Shown: positions 18,150 through 26,838 of the stretch, piece by piece | Position numbering within the stretch: the first letter of the stretch is position 1 | Layout: the number at the start of each line of letters is the position of its first letter | Assembly: GCA_023442465.1 (NCBI GenBank) | Contig: JAEZZQ010000021.1 | Location: 124,001 to 188,000 of the forward strand | DNA length: 64,000 bases | Direction: 5' to 3' | Source: Bacillota bacterium | Lineage (GTDB): Bacteria > Bacillota > Clostridia > Lachnospirales > Lachnospiraceae | Position numbers and translations under genes: made by a program | The notes under the pieces: model-generated | What the model was told of the DNA's origin: nothing | Seen by the model: only the letters and a program-made list of their open reading frames with translations | Database searches by the model: none

Positions 18150-18469
18150 GAATAGTTTATGTATAATAATTAGTTGTTGGAGCGTGAGATTGTAAGAGAC
18201 TTTCTTTTGTAGCTTGATTTTGATTCCGGCATGAGTGTTTAGTATTTTTTAAGGGAATCGAGATGAAATTGCTAAAGGGAGTCTCCTTCAAAGTTATAGA
18301 TAATAATATAGTTATTTATTAATAATATAGTAAAAATTTTGTATAAAGCTTATGGTTTTTTGTGGAGTGACATTATTAAGGGATTATACATTATTATATA
18401 TGAAATTTTGGGATTTAGTATTTCGTAGTTGAAAGAGTAATCCTGAATTGAAAGGAGTAATATTATAAG
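18150..18469. other. Long spacer between kinase and response regulator
   Basis: This 320-bp AT-rich stretch holds no gene that I can support. It has AT-rich blocks around 18300-18410 that could hold a promoter, but no convincing -35/-10 pair. An AAAGGAG site just before 18470 serves the regulator gene. The spacing suggests that the regulator may be transcribed separately. Confidence 0.5.
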
Positions 18470-19114
18470 ATGTCAATTAAAGTAATGTTGGTGGATGACC
18501 ATATTTTGATGAGGGAGGGAATAAAAAATCTTTTGGAGTTTGATGGAAGTATTGAGGTGGTTTCTGAGGCATCGGATGGAGTTGAGTGTTTGGATAATTT
18601 GAAGCATATAATACCTGATATTATTCTATTGGATATAAATATGCCTAACAAAAATGGTATTGAGGTATTGACCGAAATTAAGAAGAAAGGTATGCCTGTA
18701 AAGATTCTAATGCTGACGGTACATAATGAAGTTGAATATTTGTTGAAGGCAATAGATATTGGAGCTGATGGATATATATTAAAGGATACAGAATCAGCAG
18801 AATTAAAAAGAGCTATTAATTATATTATACAAGGTGAGAATTATATACAGCCTAGTTTGATTCCAGCATTGAATTCTAGATTAGTCAATAGAGATGTAGA
18901 TAAAGAGAAGATAGAATCTCTGACTAGAAGAGAGTTGGAAGTTTTGATTCAAGTATCGAATGGTATGTTCAATAAAGAAATTGCGAACAGCTTAGATATT
19001 AGTGAGAGAACTGTTAAGAATCATATATCTAATATTTTTAAGAAGATAGAGGTTAATGATAGAACTCAGGCTGCTGTTTTTGCAATAAAAAATAATTTGA
19101 TACAGCTCTATTAG
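18470..19114 (+). CDS. NarL/FixJ-family response regulator (DegU-like)
   Basis: The 214-residue protein has a receiver domain with the acidic pair VDD, phospho-acceptor Asp55 (LLDINMP), a conserved Thr in LTVHN and Lys105 in YILKD. A LuxR-type helix-turn-helix follows (SLTRRELEVLIQVSNGMFNKEIA, then SERTVKNHISNIFKKIEV). It should be phosphorylated by the DegS-like kinase encoded upstream and act as a dimeric transcription factor; targets are unknown. It ends just before a terminator whose hairpin contains parS. Confidence 0.92.
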   Translation: MSIKVMLVDDHILMREGIKNLLEFDGSIEVVSEASDGVECLDNLKHIIPDIILLDINMPNKNGIEVLTEIKKKGMPVKILMLTVHNEVEYLLKAIDIGADGYILKDTESAELKRAINYIIQGENYIQPSLIPALNSRLVNRDVDKEKIESLTRRELEVLIQVSNGMFNKEIANSLDISERTVKNHISNIFKKIEVNDRTQAAVFAIKNNLIQLY

Positions 19115-19130
19115 GTTTTAAATACTGGAA

Positions 19131-19178
19131 AAAGAAGAGTATTTAATGTTTCACGTGAAACATATAGTGCTCTTTTTT
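19131..19178 (+). terminator. Terminator hairpin centred on parS
   Basis: A 24-bp inverted repeat (arms 19131-19154 and 19155-19178) with two mismatches and three wobble pairs is centred exactly on the parS site, and its right arm ends in six Ts. It lies 17 bp after the response regulator stop. It fits an intrinsic terminator whose apex is the parS palindrome. Confidence 0.65.
19147..19162. promoter_or_regulatory. parS: parS centromere site 1
   Basis: The sequence TGTTTCACGTGAAACA is a perfect match to the bacterial parS consensus bound by ParB/Spo0J. It lies about 220 bp upstream of parA, where ParB nucleates to condense and segregate the origin region. Confidence 0.96.
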
Positions 19179-19196
19179 AATTATTCCACTACATAA

Positions 19197-19212
19197 TGTT
19201 TCACGTGAAACA
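19197..19212. promoter_or_regulatory. parS: parS centromere site 2
   Basis: This is a second perfect TGTTTCACGTGAAACA, 50 bp after the first. Two further half-site-like sequences, CGTGAAACAT at 19242-19251 and 19261-19270, follow in the same spacer. Confidence 0.96.
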
Positions 19213-19310
19213 TCGGAGCGCTAGATGTTGTAAAACCTGTCCGTGAAACATTTTAAATAGCGTGAAACATGAGATTAACTCAAAATTATGTAGATTCTGC
19301 ATATGATTAA

Positions 19311-19319
19311 TGATATAAT
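19311..19319 (+). promoter_or_regulatory. Extended -10 promoter of parA-parB
   Basis: TGATATAAT is an extended -10 element (TGN before a perfect TATAAT) 66 bp upstream of parA. No good -35 is visible, which extended -10 promoters tolerate. Confidence 0.55.
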
Positions 19320-19384
19320 CGAACAAGACGATAAAATAATATAATTAGAAAATCGTTTGAAAAAACGAAAGGCGAGTATAAAAA

Positions 19385-20152
19385 ATGGGAAGAACGATTG
19401 CAATTGCAAATCAAAAAGGTGGAGTTGGTAAGACAACGACATCGATTAACTTATCTGCTTCACTTGCAGAGAAAGGGAAAAAAGTATTAGTCATAGATAC
19501 GGACCCTCAGGGAAATACGACTAGCGGATTCGGCATTAATAAAAATGAACTGGACAATACGGTTTATGAATTGATACTGGGAGAATGTTCTATCCAAGAA
19601 TGTATTATAAAAAATATTGTTCCGGGCGTATCTATTATTCCTTCCAATGTGAATCTTGCAGCGACGGAAATTGAATTAATAGGAGTGGATAAAAAAGAAT
19701 TTATTCTGAGAAATGAAGTGGATTGGATTAAGGATCAGTACGATTATATTATTATCGATTGTCCTCCCTCTCTTAATATGCTGACAATTAATGCGATGAC
19801 GACGGCCGATTCGGTATTGGTTCCTATTCAGTGTGAATATTATGCATTGGAAGGATTGAGCCAGTTAATACATACGGTGAATTTGGTGAAGGAGAGATTG
19901 AATCCGGATTTGGATATAGAGGGAGTTGTCTTTACAATGTATGATTCCAGAACAAATCTATCTATGCAGGTAGTCGAAAATGTTAAAAGCCATTTGAATC
20001 AAAACATATATAAGACTGTTATTCCGAGAAATATTCGTTTGGCGGAGGCTCCCAGCTACGGGATGCCAATAAATATGTATGATGCAAAATCGGCAGGTGC
20101 CGAGGCTTATTTGTTACTTGCAGATGAAGTTATTAATAGAAAGGGTGTATAA
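19385..20152 (+). CDS. parA: Chromosome partitioning ATPase ParA/Soj
   Basis: Soj is the deviant-Walker ATPase that works with ParB to separate origins and modulates DnaA activity. The 255-residue protein starts MGRTIAIANQKGGVGKTTTS, with the deviant Walker A lysine pair, followed by VIDTDPQGNTTSGFG and IIIDCPPSLNMLT. CEYYALEGLSQL is also typical. It lacks the long N-terminal DNA-binding domain of plasmid type Ia ParA, fitting the chromosomal Soj class. parB follows after three bases. Confidence 0.95.
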   Translation: MGRTIAIANQKGGVGKTTTSINLSASLAEKGKKVLVIDTDPQGNTTSGFGINKNELDNTVYELILGECSIQECIIKNIVPGVSIIPSNVNLAATEIELIGVDKKEFILRNEVDWIKDQYDYIIIDCPPSLNMLTINAMTTADSVLVPIQCEYYALEGLSQLIHTVNLVKERLNPDLDIEGVVFTMYDSRTNLSMQVVENVKSHLNQNIYKTVIPRNIRLAEAPSYGMPINMYDAKSAGAEAYLLLADEVINRKGV

Positions 20153-20155
20153 ATT

Positions 20156-21049
20156 ATGGCGGCGAGAGGATTAGGTAAGGGACTTGATGCTTTAATACCG
20201 AGCGGAGTGGATACCAAGGCAAGTAATGCCTCACAGAAAAAAGAGGTATCCAAGAATGAAAACAGTTCGGAAACATTAGTGAAAATTACTAAGGTTGAAC
20301 CGAATAGAGAGCAGCCAAGAAAAAATTTCGATGAAGATGCATTATTGGAATTGGCAGAATCAATTAAGCAATTTGGTTTGCTCCAGCCTATTCTTGTTCA
20401 GGATAGGAATACTTATTATGAAATAATAGCAGGCGAAAGAAGATGGCGTGCTGCGAAGATGGCTGGATTGAAGGAAGTCCCGGTTATTATAAGGAATCTG
20501 ACCGAGCAGGAAATAGTTGAAATTTCTTTAATTGAGAACATTCAGAGAGAGGATTTAAATCCTATCGAAGAAGCTTTGGCTTATAAAAGATTGTTGAACG
20601 AATTTAATTTAAAGCAGGATGAAGTGGCGGAAAGGGTATCTAAAAGCAGAACCGCGGTAACAAACTCTATGCGTTTATTGAAGCTTTGCGATGAAGTACA
20701 GCAAATGATTATCAACGACATGATTTCCACTGGACATGCAAGGGCACTTATCCCGATAGAGGATGAAGAGCAGCAGTATACTTTGGCTCAGAAAATTTTT
20801 GATGAAAAGCTGAGTGTACGCGATGTGGAGAAGATGATAAAAGATTTAAATAAGCCGATTAAACCGAAAAAGGTTGTATTGACTGATAAAAATCTGGAAG
20901 TAATTTATCAGGATTTAGAAGAAAAGTTAAAACAAGCGCTTAGTACGAAAGTATGTATATCCTCCAAAGGTGAAGGTACCGGAAAAATAGAAATTGAATT
21001 CTACAATCATGACGATTTGGAAAAAATTACAGATAAACTAACACATTAA
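20156..21049 (+). CDS. parB: Chromosome partitioning protein ParB/Spo0J
   Basis: ParB is a CTP-dependent clamp that loads at parS. The 297 residues begin MAARGLGKGLDALIPSG, the usual ParA-contact segment. The CTP-binding region has NREQPRKNFDEDALLELAESIKQFG, GERRWRAAKMAGL and IENIQREDLNPIEEA. The helix-turn-helix KQDEVAERVSKSRTAVTNSMRLLKL then recognises parS. The C-terminal part should dimerise. Two perfect parS sites upstream of parA are its expected targets. Confidence 0.95.
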   Translation: MAARGLGKGLDALIPSGVDTKASNASQKKEVSKNENSSETLVKITKVEPNREQPRKNFDEDALLELAESIKQFGLLQPILVQDRNTYYEIIAGERRWRAAKMAGLKEVPVIIRNLTEQEIVEISLIENIQREDLNPIEEALAYKRLLNEFNLKQDEVAERVSKSRTAVTNSMRLLKLCDEVQQMIINDMISTGHARALIPIEDEEQQYTLAQKIFDEKLSVRDVEKMIKDLNKPIKPKKVVLTDKNLEVIYQDLEEKLKQALSTKVCISSKGEGTGKIEIEFYNHDDLEKITDKLTH

Positions 21050-21106
21050 ATAATGATAAACTGAATTGATACCTTTGGCAAAATACGAATGGAGGAAATA
21101 GAAATT

Positions 21107-21622
21107 GTGAATAGTGAAATATTAAGTTATATTGGATTAGGTAACCTCGATATGGGCTACTTAATGATAGGGATGGTAATCCTTATCATTATACTGGCAG
21201 TGTTAGTTATTATCCAAATGGTCAGCACGTCAAAACTGAAGAAAAAGTATTCTAAGTTTATGCAGGGTAAGGACGCAAAGAATTTAGAGAAGGACATTAT
21301 CGGATTATATGAAGATAATAAGTTTGTAAAAGCAGCGGCTGAAAAAAATAAAAGAGATATAAGAGAGCTATACAAGAAACTGGAATCTACCTTCCAAAAA
21401 ATAGGAGTAGTAAAATATGATGCGTTCAAGCAAATGGGAGGCCAACTCAGTTTTAGTTTGGCTTTGCTTGATGAAAACAATAATGGCTTTGTATTGAATT
21501 CCGTTCATAGCACAGAGGGTTGCTATTCTTATACGAAAGAAATAAAAAATGGGCAGTGCGCAATTTTATTAGGGGAGGAAGAAAAACAAGCGCTCGACAT
21601 AGCGATGGGTGCAGAGGGCTAA
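21107..21622 (+). CDS. DUF4446-family membrane protein
   Basis: This protein of about 171 residues has one N-terminal membrane helix (YLMIGMVILIIILAVLVIIQMV), a basic segment with coiled-coil character (residues about 35-85) and a C-terminal domain with FQKIGVVKYDAFKQMGGQLSFSLALLD and NGFVLNSVHSTEGCYSYTKEI. These segments match the DUF4446 family commonly encoded after parB in Clostridia; its function is unknown. GTG 21107 is preferred because GGAGG (21091-21095) overlaps the upstream ATG at 21089. Confidence 0.82.
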   Translation: MNSEILSYIGLGNLDMGYLMIGMVILIIILAVLVIIQMVSTSKLKKKYSKFMQGKDAKNLEKDIIGLYEDNKFVKAAAEKNKRDIRELYKKLESTFQKIGVVKYDAFKQMGGQLSFSLALLDENNNGFVLNSVHSTEGCYSYTKEIKNGQCAILLGEEEKQALDIAMGAEG

Positions 21623-21643
21623 TATAGAAGAGGAGTAATATTG

Positions 21644-22702
21644 ATGAAGGTATGTGATATCGGTAATTTGTCCGGTGGAGAAGTTTTATCCAGACCAATT
21701 CTGACGCTGGATTATCAAGTATTGTTAGCGGAAGGGACAATTTTACGGAAAGAATATATTGAGAAATTAAGTGAGCTGGGAATTAGAGAAGTATACATAA
21801 GAGAAGAAATCAATACGGAAGAAGTAGTATTGTTAAAAGATGAAATAGAAAATAGCTTTAAAGAAAAAGTTAGAACGGTTATCGAAAAACATACTTATAC
21901 TCATAGCAAAGAATTAGTAGAATTGAGTAAAACGGCAGATAATATTATTAAAAACCTTTTGGAAGAAGAAGAGGTAATTGAAAAAATATACGATATTAAG
22001 GAAAGAATTGCCGATATTTACGAACATTCAATTACTATTTGTTCTTTAGCAATATTGACCTCTTTAAAAATGAAAATTCCTCAGGAGAGAATACACGACA
22101 TAGGTGTAGCATGTCTGCTGCACGATTTGGGCTTGAGATATTTAACAATCAACTATATGAATAAAAAACTCGAGCAGTTGTCTGAGCTTGAGCTGTCAGA
22201 ATATAAAAAACATCCCGTATACGGATATTCCGCTTTAAAGAACGAGCCATGGATTTCCGAACTGGGCAAGAATATTATCTTGTATCATCATGAGAGATTG
22301 GATGGTTCCGGCTATCCCCTGAAGGCTACCGATATTCCGGTGGAAGCGAGAATAGTTAATGTCTGTGATGCTTTCGATGAAATGATATGCGGTATCGGAT
22401 GTGAGAGAATAAAGGTCCACGAGGCCATCGATCATCTAAGAAAAAACAAAGATATTATGTATGATGGTAAAATTATAGATATATTCCTCGAATTTACTGC
22501 GGTCTATCCGGCAGGTTCCTACGTTCTCACCAACGAAGGAGAAATAGGTATTGTTCTGAGGCAGAATAAAAATTTGCCAGACAAGCCGTTTATCAAAATA
22601 ATATACGATAATAAAGGTGAAACGGTTTTGCAGGATATAGTGAAGGATTTATCGGTATATGATAATATATATATTGAGAGAGTAATGGAAAATATTAAAT
22701 AG
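21644..22702 (+). CDS. HD-GYP domain protein
   Basis: The 352-residue protein has an N-terminal region of about 120 residues (DUF3391-like) and then an HD-GYP domain with CLLHDLGLRYL (HD pair), HPVYGYSAL, LYHHERLDGSGYP and ARIVNVCDAFDEM. HD-GYP domains usually hydrolyse cyclic di-GMP. The GYP triad is intact and the metal-ligand histidines appear present, so activity is plausible. The ATG at 21644 has AGGAG (21631-21635) eight bases upstream, better placed than the TTG at 21641. serS begins 17 bp after it. Confidence 0.85.
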   Translation: MKVCDIGNLSGGEVLSRPILTLDYQVLLAEGTILRKEYIEKLSELGIREVYIREEINTEEVVLLKDEIENSFKEKVRTVIEKHTYTHSKELVELSKTADNIIKNLLEEEEVIEKIYDIKERIADIYEHSITICSLAILTSLKMKIPQERIHDIGVACLLHDLGLRYLTINYMNKKLEQLSELELSEYKKHPVYGYSALKNEPWISELGKNIILYHHERLDGSGYPLKATDIPVEARIVNVCDAFDEMICGIGCERIKVHEAIDHLRKNKDIMYDGKIIDIFLEFTAVYPAGSYVLTNEGEIGIVLRQNKNLPDKPFIKIIYDNKGETVLQDIVKDLSVYDNIYIERVMENIK

Positions 22703-22719
22703 AAAAGAGGAGTAAGGCA

Positions 22720-23997
22720 ATGATTGACATTAAATTCTTGAGGGAGAACCCGGAAGCAGTAAAAGAAAATATTAAAAAGAAGTTTCAGGATAATAAAATT
22801 GCTTTGGTGGATGAAGTAATCGAGCTGGATTTGGAGAGCAGAAAGACACAGCAGGAAGCGGATGATTTAAGGGCAAACCGCAATAAGATTTCTAAAGAAA
22901 TCGGAACACTGATGTCCCAGGGAAAAAAGGAAGAAGCAGAAGCAAAGAAATCTGAGGTTGCTGCCGGTGCGAAGCGTCTGGCAGAGCTTGAAGAAATTGA
23001 AAAGGGACTGGAAGAAAAGATAACGAAAATAATGATGACAATCCCTAATATCATAGATTCCAGTGTACCTATCGGCAAGGACGATTCGGAAAATGTAGAA
23101 ATCGAGAAATACGGAGAACCTGTAATTCCCGATTTCGAAATCCCTTATCATACGGAAATCATGGAGAACCTGAATGGTATTGACTTGGACAGCGCCAGAA
23201 AGGTTGCCGGGAATGGTTTCTATTATTTGATGGGGGATATTGCAAGGCTGCATTCTGCAGTTATCTCCTATGCGAGAGACTTTATGATTGACAGGGGCTT
23301 TACTTATTGCATTCCTCCTTTTATGATTCGCAGCAATGTGGTGACAGGAGTTATGAGCTTTGCTGAAATGGAAGCGATGATGTACAAGATTGAAGGTGAG
23401 GATTTGTATTTGATCGGAACTTCCGAGCATTCCATGATAGGCAAGTTTATTGATACTATCGTTCCCGAGGAAGAACTTCCTAAGACACTCACCAGCTACT
23501 CTCCTTGTTTTAGAAAGGAAAAAGGTGCTCATGGGTTGGAAGAACGTGGTGTATACAGAATCCATCAGTTTGAGAAACAGGAAATGGTGGTAGTATGCAA
23601 GCCTGAAGAATCCCCTATGTGGTTTGAGAAATTATGGAAAAACACGGTAGATTTATTCCGCTCTATGGATATTCCGGTAAGAACGATCGAATGCTGCTCC
23701 GGCGATCTGGCGGACCTTAAGGTAAAGTCTTACGATGTGGAAGCATGGTCTCCGAGGCAGGAGAAATATTTTGAAGTAGGAAGCTGTTCCAATTTAGGAG
23801 ATGCACAGGCAAGAAGATTAAAAATTCGTGTAAACGGAGAAAATGGAAAGTACTTCGCGCATACATTAAATAATACGGTAGTTGCTCCGCCGAGAATGCT
23901 GATCGCATTTTTGGAGAACAATCTCCAGGCGGACGGCTCCATAAGAATTCCTGAAGTGCTGCAGCCTTATATGGGCGGTAAGAAAGTAATTAAATAA
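22720..23997 (+). CDS. serS: Seryl-tRNA synthetase
   Basis: SerS charges tRNA-Ser. The 425 residues have the N-terminal coiled-coil arm that contacts the tRNA long variable loop (LDLESRKTQQEADDLRANRN to about residue 110), then the class II catalytic core: SEHSMIGKFI, motif 2 YSPCFRKEKGAHGLEERG with YRIHQFEKQEMV, CSNLGDAQARRLKIRV and motif 3 NNTVVAPPRMLIAFLEN. Serine-binding TSEHSM is present. A GAGGAG ribosome site precedes ATG 22720. The length is normal. Confidence 0.97.
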   Translation: MIDIKFLRENPEAVKENIKKKFQDNKIALVDEVIELDLESRKTQQEADDLRANRNKISKEIGTLMSQGKKEEAEAKKSEVAAGAKRLAELEEIEKGLEEKITKIMMTIPNIIDSSVPIGKDDSENVEIEKYGEPVIPDFEIPYHTEIMENLNGIDLDSARKVAGNGFYYLMGDIARLHSAVISYARDFMIDRGFTYCIPPFMIRSNVVTGVMSFAEMEAMMYKIEGEDLYLIGTSEHSMIGKFIDTIVPEEELPKTLTSYSPCFRKEKGAHGLEERGVYRIHQFEKQEMVVVCKPEESPMWFEKLWKNTVDLFRSMDIPVRTIECCSGDLADLKVKSYDVEAWSPRQEKYFEVGSCSNLGDAQARRLKIRVNGENGKYFAHTLNNTVVAPPRMLIAFLENNLQADGSIRIPEVLQPYMGGKKVIK

Positions 23998-24063
23998 TGT
24001 ACAAAAATAATTTTTATGTCCTTGCCCCAATGCAATTTGTAGTTTTGAAAAGAGGTGAAATCT

Positions 24064-24945
24064 TTGCATAAATATTTAAGGGCAATCGGTTTTAGTAAAT
24101 TGAAGGATAGAAAAGAACTGCAAAATCTTTTAACCGATATTATTGTAAATACGAATGAGCGTGCTTATACATCGAATGGTGAAGATACGATCATAGCAGA
24201 ATTCCGCAAAGATTTTGCTGAAAATATGGGAATCGCAGTCTGCGGTGAATTCGATAGGGAAGAGAGATATTCCTATGATTATTATTATCCGTATTTGAGA
24301 GGAACCGGCATTACTTCGGAGGAAGATGTCTCCGTGGAACGTCATGCCGGTACGGAATCCTATGCAGGGGTATGCGACGATATTAAAATCGGGGTTTCGC
24401 TTATTTTCTATTTGCAGAATATGATTCCTTACGTGAAGGCACAAAATAACAACAGCCTTCCGGTAAGGGGAACGACACTTACTCTGTCGGGCCTTTCCCT
24501 TCAAGGAAAAGTTATGATGCCGATTATAAAAAATGAAAAAGATAAAAAAATTATTCAAAAGGCGTCCAATAACCGTAATTCTTTGATTGCTGCTGCAAGA
24601 AAGGGAGATGAGGACGCTATTGAAAGCCTGACGTTAGAGGATATGGATACCTACACTACTATTTCCAAGAGAATTCAGAAAGAGGATGTATTCAGTCTCG
24701 TAGACACTTATTTTATGCCTTACGGCGTGGAATGTGACCAGTATTCGATCTTGGGAGAGATTATAGAATGTCATAAGGTGACCAATAAGATGACCAACGA
24801 GGAAATCCATCAGATGACTGTGAGCTGTAACGATTTGCAGTTCGATATCTGCATCAATACCGAGGATCTGTACGGTGAGCCTCAGGTAGGAAGAAGGTTC
24901 AAAGGAAATATATGGATGCAGGGATATATTAATTTTCCTGAATAA
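24064..24945 (+). CDS. DUF3881-family protein
   Basis: The 293-residue cytoplasmic protein begins MHKYLRAIGFSKLKDRKELQ when started at TTG 24064, which AGAGGTG (24051-24057) supports; a GTG at 24055 would add three residues but overlaps that site. I recognise it as DUF3881, a family I associate with Lachnospiraceae; its function is unknown. Notable segments are YYYPYLRGTGITSEEDVSVERHAGTESYAG, here broken as YYYPYLRGTG and VERHAGTESYAG, and CHKVTNKMTNEEI. It is last before the tRNA-Arg integration locus. Confidence 0.8.
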   Translation: MHKYLRAIGFSKLKDRKELQNLLTDIIVNTNERAYTSNGEDTIIAEFRKDFAENMGIAVCGEFDREERYSYDYYYPYLRGTGITSEEDVSVERHAGTESYAGVCDDIKIGVSLIFYLQNMIPYVKAQNNNSLPVRGTTLTLSGLSLQGKVMMPIIKNEKDKKIIQKASNNRNSLIAAARKGDEDAIESLTLEDMDTYTTISKRIQKEDVFSLVDTYFMPYGVECDQYSILGEIIECHKVTNKMTNEEIHQMTVSCNDLQFDICINTEDLYGEPQVGRRFKGNIWMQGYINFPE

Positions 24946-24980
24946 TAATAAGTGAAGAAAAAAATTTAGAAAAGGGAAGG

Positions 24981-25009
24981 TTGCCAGAGTTGGATTCTTG
25001 TGGTAGAAT
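24981..25009 (+). promoter_or_regulatory. Promoter of the tRNA-Arg locus
   Basis: TTGCCA (24981-24986), a 17-bp spacer and TAGAAT (25004-25009) lie 31 bp upstream of the first tRNA copy, a typical distance for a tRNA gene. Confidence 0.65.
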
Positions 25010-25039
25010 AATTCGGTAACAGTCCCTTTTCAATAAAAT

Positions 25040-25106
25040 GTTCTCGTAGCTCAGGGGATAGAGCACTCGCCTCCTAAGCGGTAGGTGGCTGATTGCCGGA
25101 TGAACG
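25040..25106 (+). pseudogene. Truncated tRNA-Arg (CCT) copy
   Basis: Bases 25040-25081 match the 5' half of tRNA-Arg: acceptor strand GTTCTCG, a D-arm and the anticodon loop CTCCTAA. The sequence then diverges. No T-arm with a TTCRA loop follows, and the 3' part cannot rebuild the acceptor stem. It shares CGCCTCCTAAGCG with the intact copy. It is best read as a remnant left by an integration at the anticodon region, not a working tRNA. Confidence 0.7.
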
Positions 25107-25163
25107 AATTTATCAACAATTTCATAGGTGTTAGGTTTGCTTATTAGCAAACTTTTCATAGAT

Positions 25164-25237
<74 letters not shown>

Positions 25238-25240
25238 CTC

Positions 25241-25284
25241 AGAAGTATTGAAAACACTGGATTTTTCAATACTTCTCTTTTTTT
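25241..25284 (+). terminator. Intrinsic terminator after tRNA-Arg
   Basis: Arms 25241-25254 and 25263-25276 form a perfect 14-bp stem with an eight-base loop, followed by C and seven Ts. Confidence 0.9.
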
Positions 25285-25354
25285 GTTCCTAAAATTTCAG
25301 TGATGTGAGAACATCTATTTTCACAAACGAAAAAATATATTTTAACAAAAAATC

Positions 25355-25445
25355 TTGCTAATAGGGATTCGTACTCATTTTTATGTATTTTAGCCACTTG
25401 CTAAGAGTTTGCTAATTGCATATTAGCATCGAATTATCTGCTAAT
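25355..25445. repeat. Cluster of TTGCTAAT repeats near the attachment site
   Basis: TTGCTAAT-like octamers occur at 25355-25362, 25398-25405 (last base differs), 25409-25416 and 25438-25445 (first base differs), with an inverted ATTAGCA at 25422-25428. A palindrome with TAGCAAAC arms is at 25134-25151 between the two tRNA copies. Repeats of this kind beside int are typical arm-type integrase or excisionase sites. The core attachment site is not resolved. Confidence 0.5.
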
Positions 25446-26819
25446 AGCGTTTTGTTTCAGAGCCTGGGTTAAAACCGCCACTAAATCCGGGGACTGCTGT
25501 AGTGCAGCAATCAAATTATCCAGGTCAGGATTGCTTTCCTGCGGTGCCTTTACGTCTCTCAATGGATTGCCCGAATTCTTTGCATAAAAGGTAGCTTCAA
25601 ATTTCTGGGCATTAATTTTTCTATCCTCATCCAGAATATGTGCATAGACATCTGTTATCATATCTATTTGCGCGTGTCCTGTATCTCCCTGCGTTGCCTT
25701 CAAGTCACCGTGGTTCAGTTTTAATTTATAGGTGGTGCTGGAGTGGCGTAAGGAATGGAACACGACATACGGCAATTCTGCCTTTTCCTTCAGCTTTGCA
25801 AAATCCTTATCAATAATACGGCTTTCCACCGGCCTACCATTTGGTAAGGTAAGTACCAGATTATAGTCGTAATAATTTGGTCCGAGGTATTTCTTGTATC
25901 TTTTCTGTATGTCTCTCCATTCCCTTAAAATATAGGCAACGGTTTTTGGAATCCATACTTTACGGATACTGGAATCCGTTTTCGGCTTCTTTAAAACAAG
26001 GTTCGTATGCGTATTTGACATAACGGCAGGGAAAACTCGGATAATATCCTTTTCATCCAGTTCGGCCATTGCTTCTCTTGACACACGGGCTAATTCCTGC
26101 TCAACAAACAAGTGTGCATTATCATTGGCGATGTCTTCTTCCGTAATGTGCATTTTGTCCCAATCCAGCCCACTAATTTCACCGATTCGCAAGGAGCAGG
26201 CAAAAGCAAGGTTCATTGCCACATAAAGCTTCATATCCTCACACTCATCCAGAGCCTTGCGTATCATATCGGCAGTCCATATATCCCTTTTCTTATAGTT
26301 TGTTTTTGGCTTAATTGCCAGAGGGAAAGGATTCCTGCTGATAATTTCCCATTTTAACGCCTGATTAAATGCACACCGAAGTATCTTATGAACACTATGA
26401 ATCACTCCCGCAGAAACATACTCACTTTTTGGTTTTCGATTTCTGTCAATTACAGATTTGGTTTTCTGTAACTTCAAGTAGTATCCATCTACAAACTTTG
26501 GTGTTATGTTTTGGACCAGTTCATCACCAATAATAGGATTGATGTAATTGGCTATAAGTGATGTATTTGACTCGTAAGTGGACAATGCCCAATGAGCCGT
26601 GCCGTAGATTTTAACAAAGTCACGAAGAAATTCTTTTACTGTTAACTCCCTGGGAGGAATAAAAGTACCATTGTTTTGCTGATTTTCTATTTCAGCTTTT
26701 CGACGTTTTGCGTCAGCGTAATCCTGACAGGTTTCCCATTTTTGGCGTTTCTCTCCTTTCTCGTCGATGTAATAATAAATTACAGAGTATTTGCTTTTTC
26801 TCTTAATAATAGATGCCAT
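25434..26819 (-). CDS. int: Tyrosine-family site-specific integrase
   Basis: The 461-residue recombinase inserts and excises the element. It has an N-terminal arm-binding region (MASIIKRKSKYSVIYYYIDEKG), a SAM-like core-binding domain (ELTVKEFLRDFVKIYG) and a catalytic domain. The catalytic residues are in FACSLRIGEISGLDW (Arg, about 213), FHSLRHSSTTY (His-x-x-Arg, about 355), TGHAQIDMITDVYAHI (His, then the nucleophile Tyr, about 391). The ATG at 26819 has AAGGAG upstream; the frame extends to 26900 without a better start. Its 3' end faces the tRNA-Arg, and the excisionase gene is 19 bp upstream. Confidence 0.94.
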   Translation of the reverse strand: MASIIKRKSKYSVIYYYIDEKGEKRQKWETCQDYADAKRRKAEIENQQNNGTFIPPRELTVKEFLRDFVKIYGTAHWALSTYESNTSLIANYINPIIGDELVQNITPKFVDGYYLKLQKTKSVIDRNRKPKSEYVSAGVIHSVHKILRCAFNQALKWEIISRNPFPLAIKPKTNYKKRDIWTADMIRKALDECEDMKLYVAMNLAFACSLRIGEISGLDWDKMHITEEDIANDNAHLFVEQELARVSREAMAELDEKDIIRVFPAVMSNTHTNLVLKKPKTDSSIRKVWIPKTVAYILREWRDIQKRYKKYLGPNYYDYNLVLTLPNGRPVESRIIDKDFAKLKEKAELPYVVFHSLRHSSTTYKLKLNHGDLKATQGDTGHAQIDMITDVYAHILDEDRKINAQKFEATFYAKNSGNPLRDVKAPQESNPDLDNLIAALQQSPDLVAVLTQALKQNAISR

Positions 26820-26838
26820 TCTTTTCTCCTTACTACTC

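Noticed and set aside
25040..25106. A second functional tRNA-Arg
   Set aside because: The T-arm and the 3' acceptor strand are missing, so it cannot fold into a complete tRNA.
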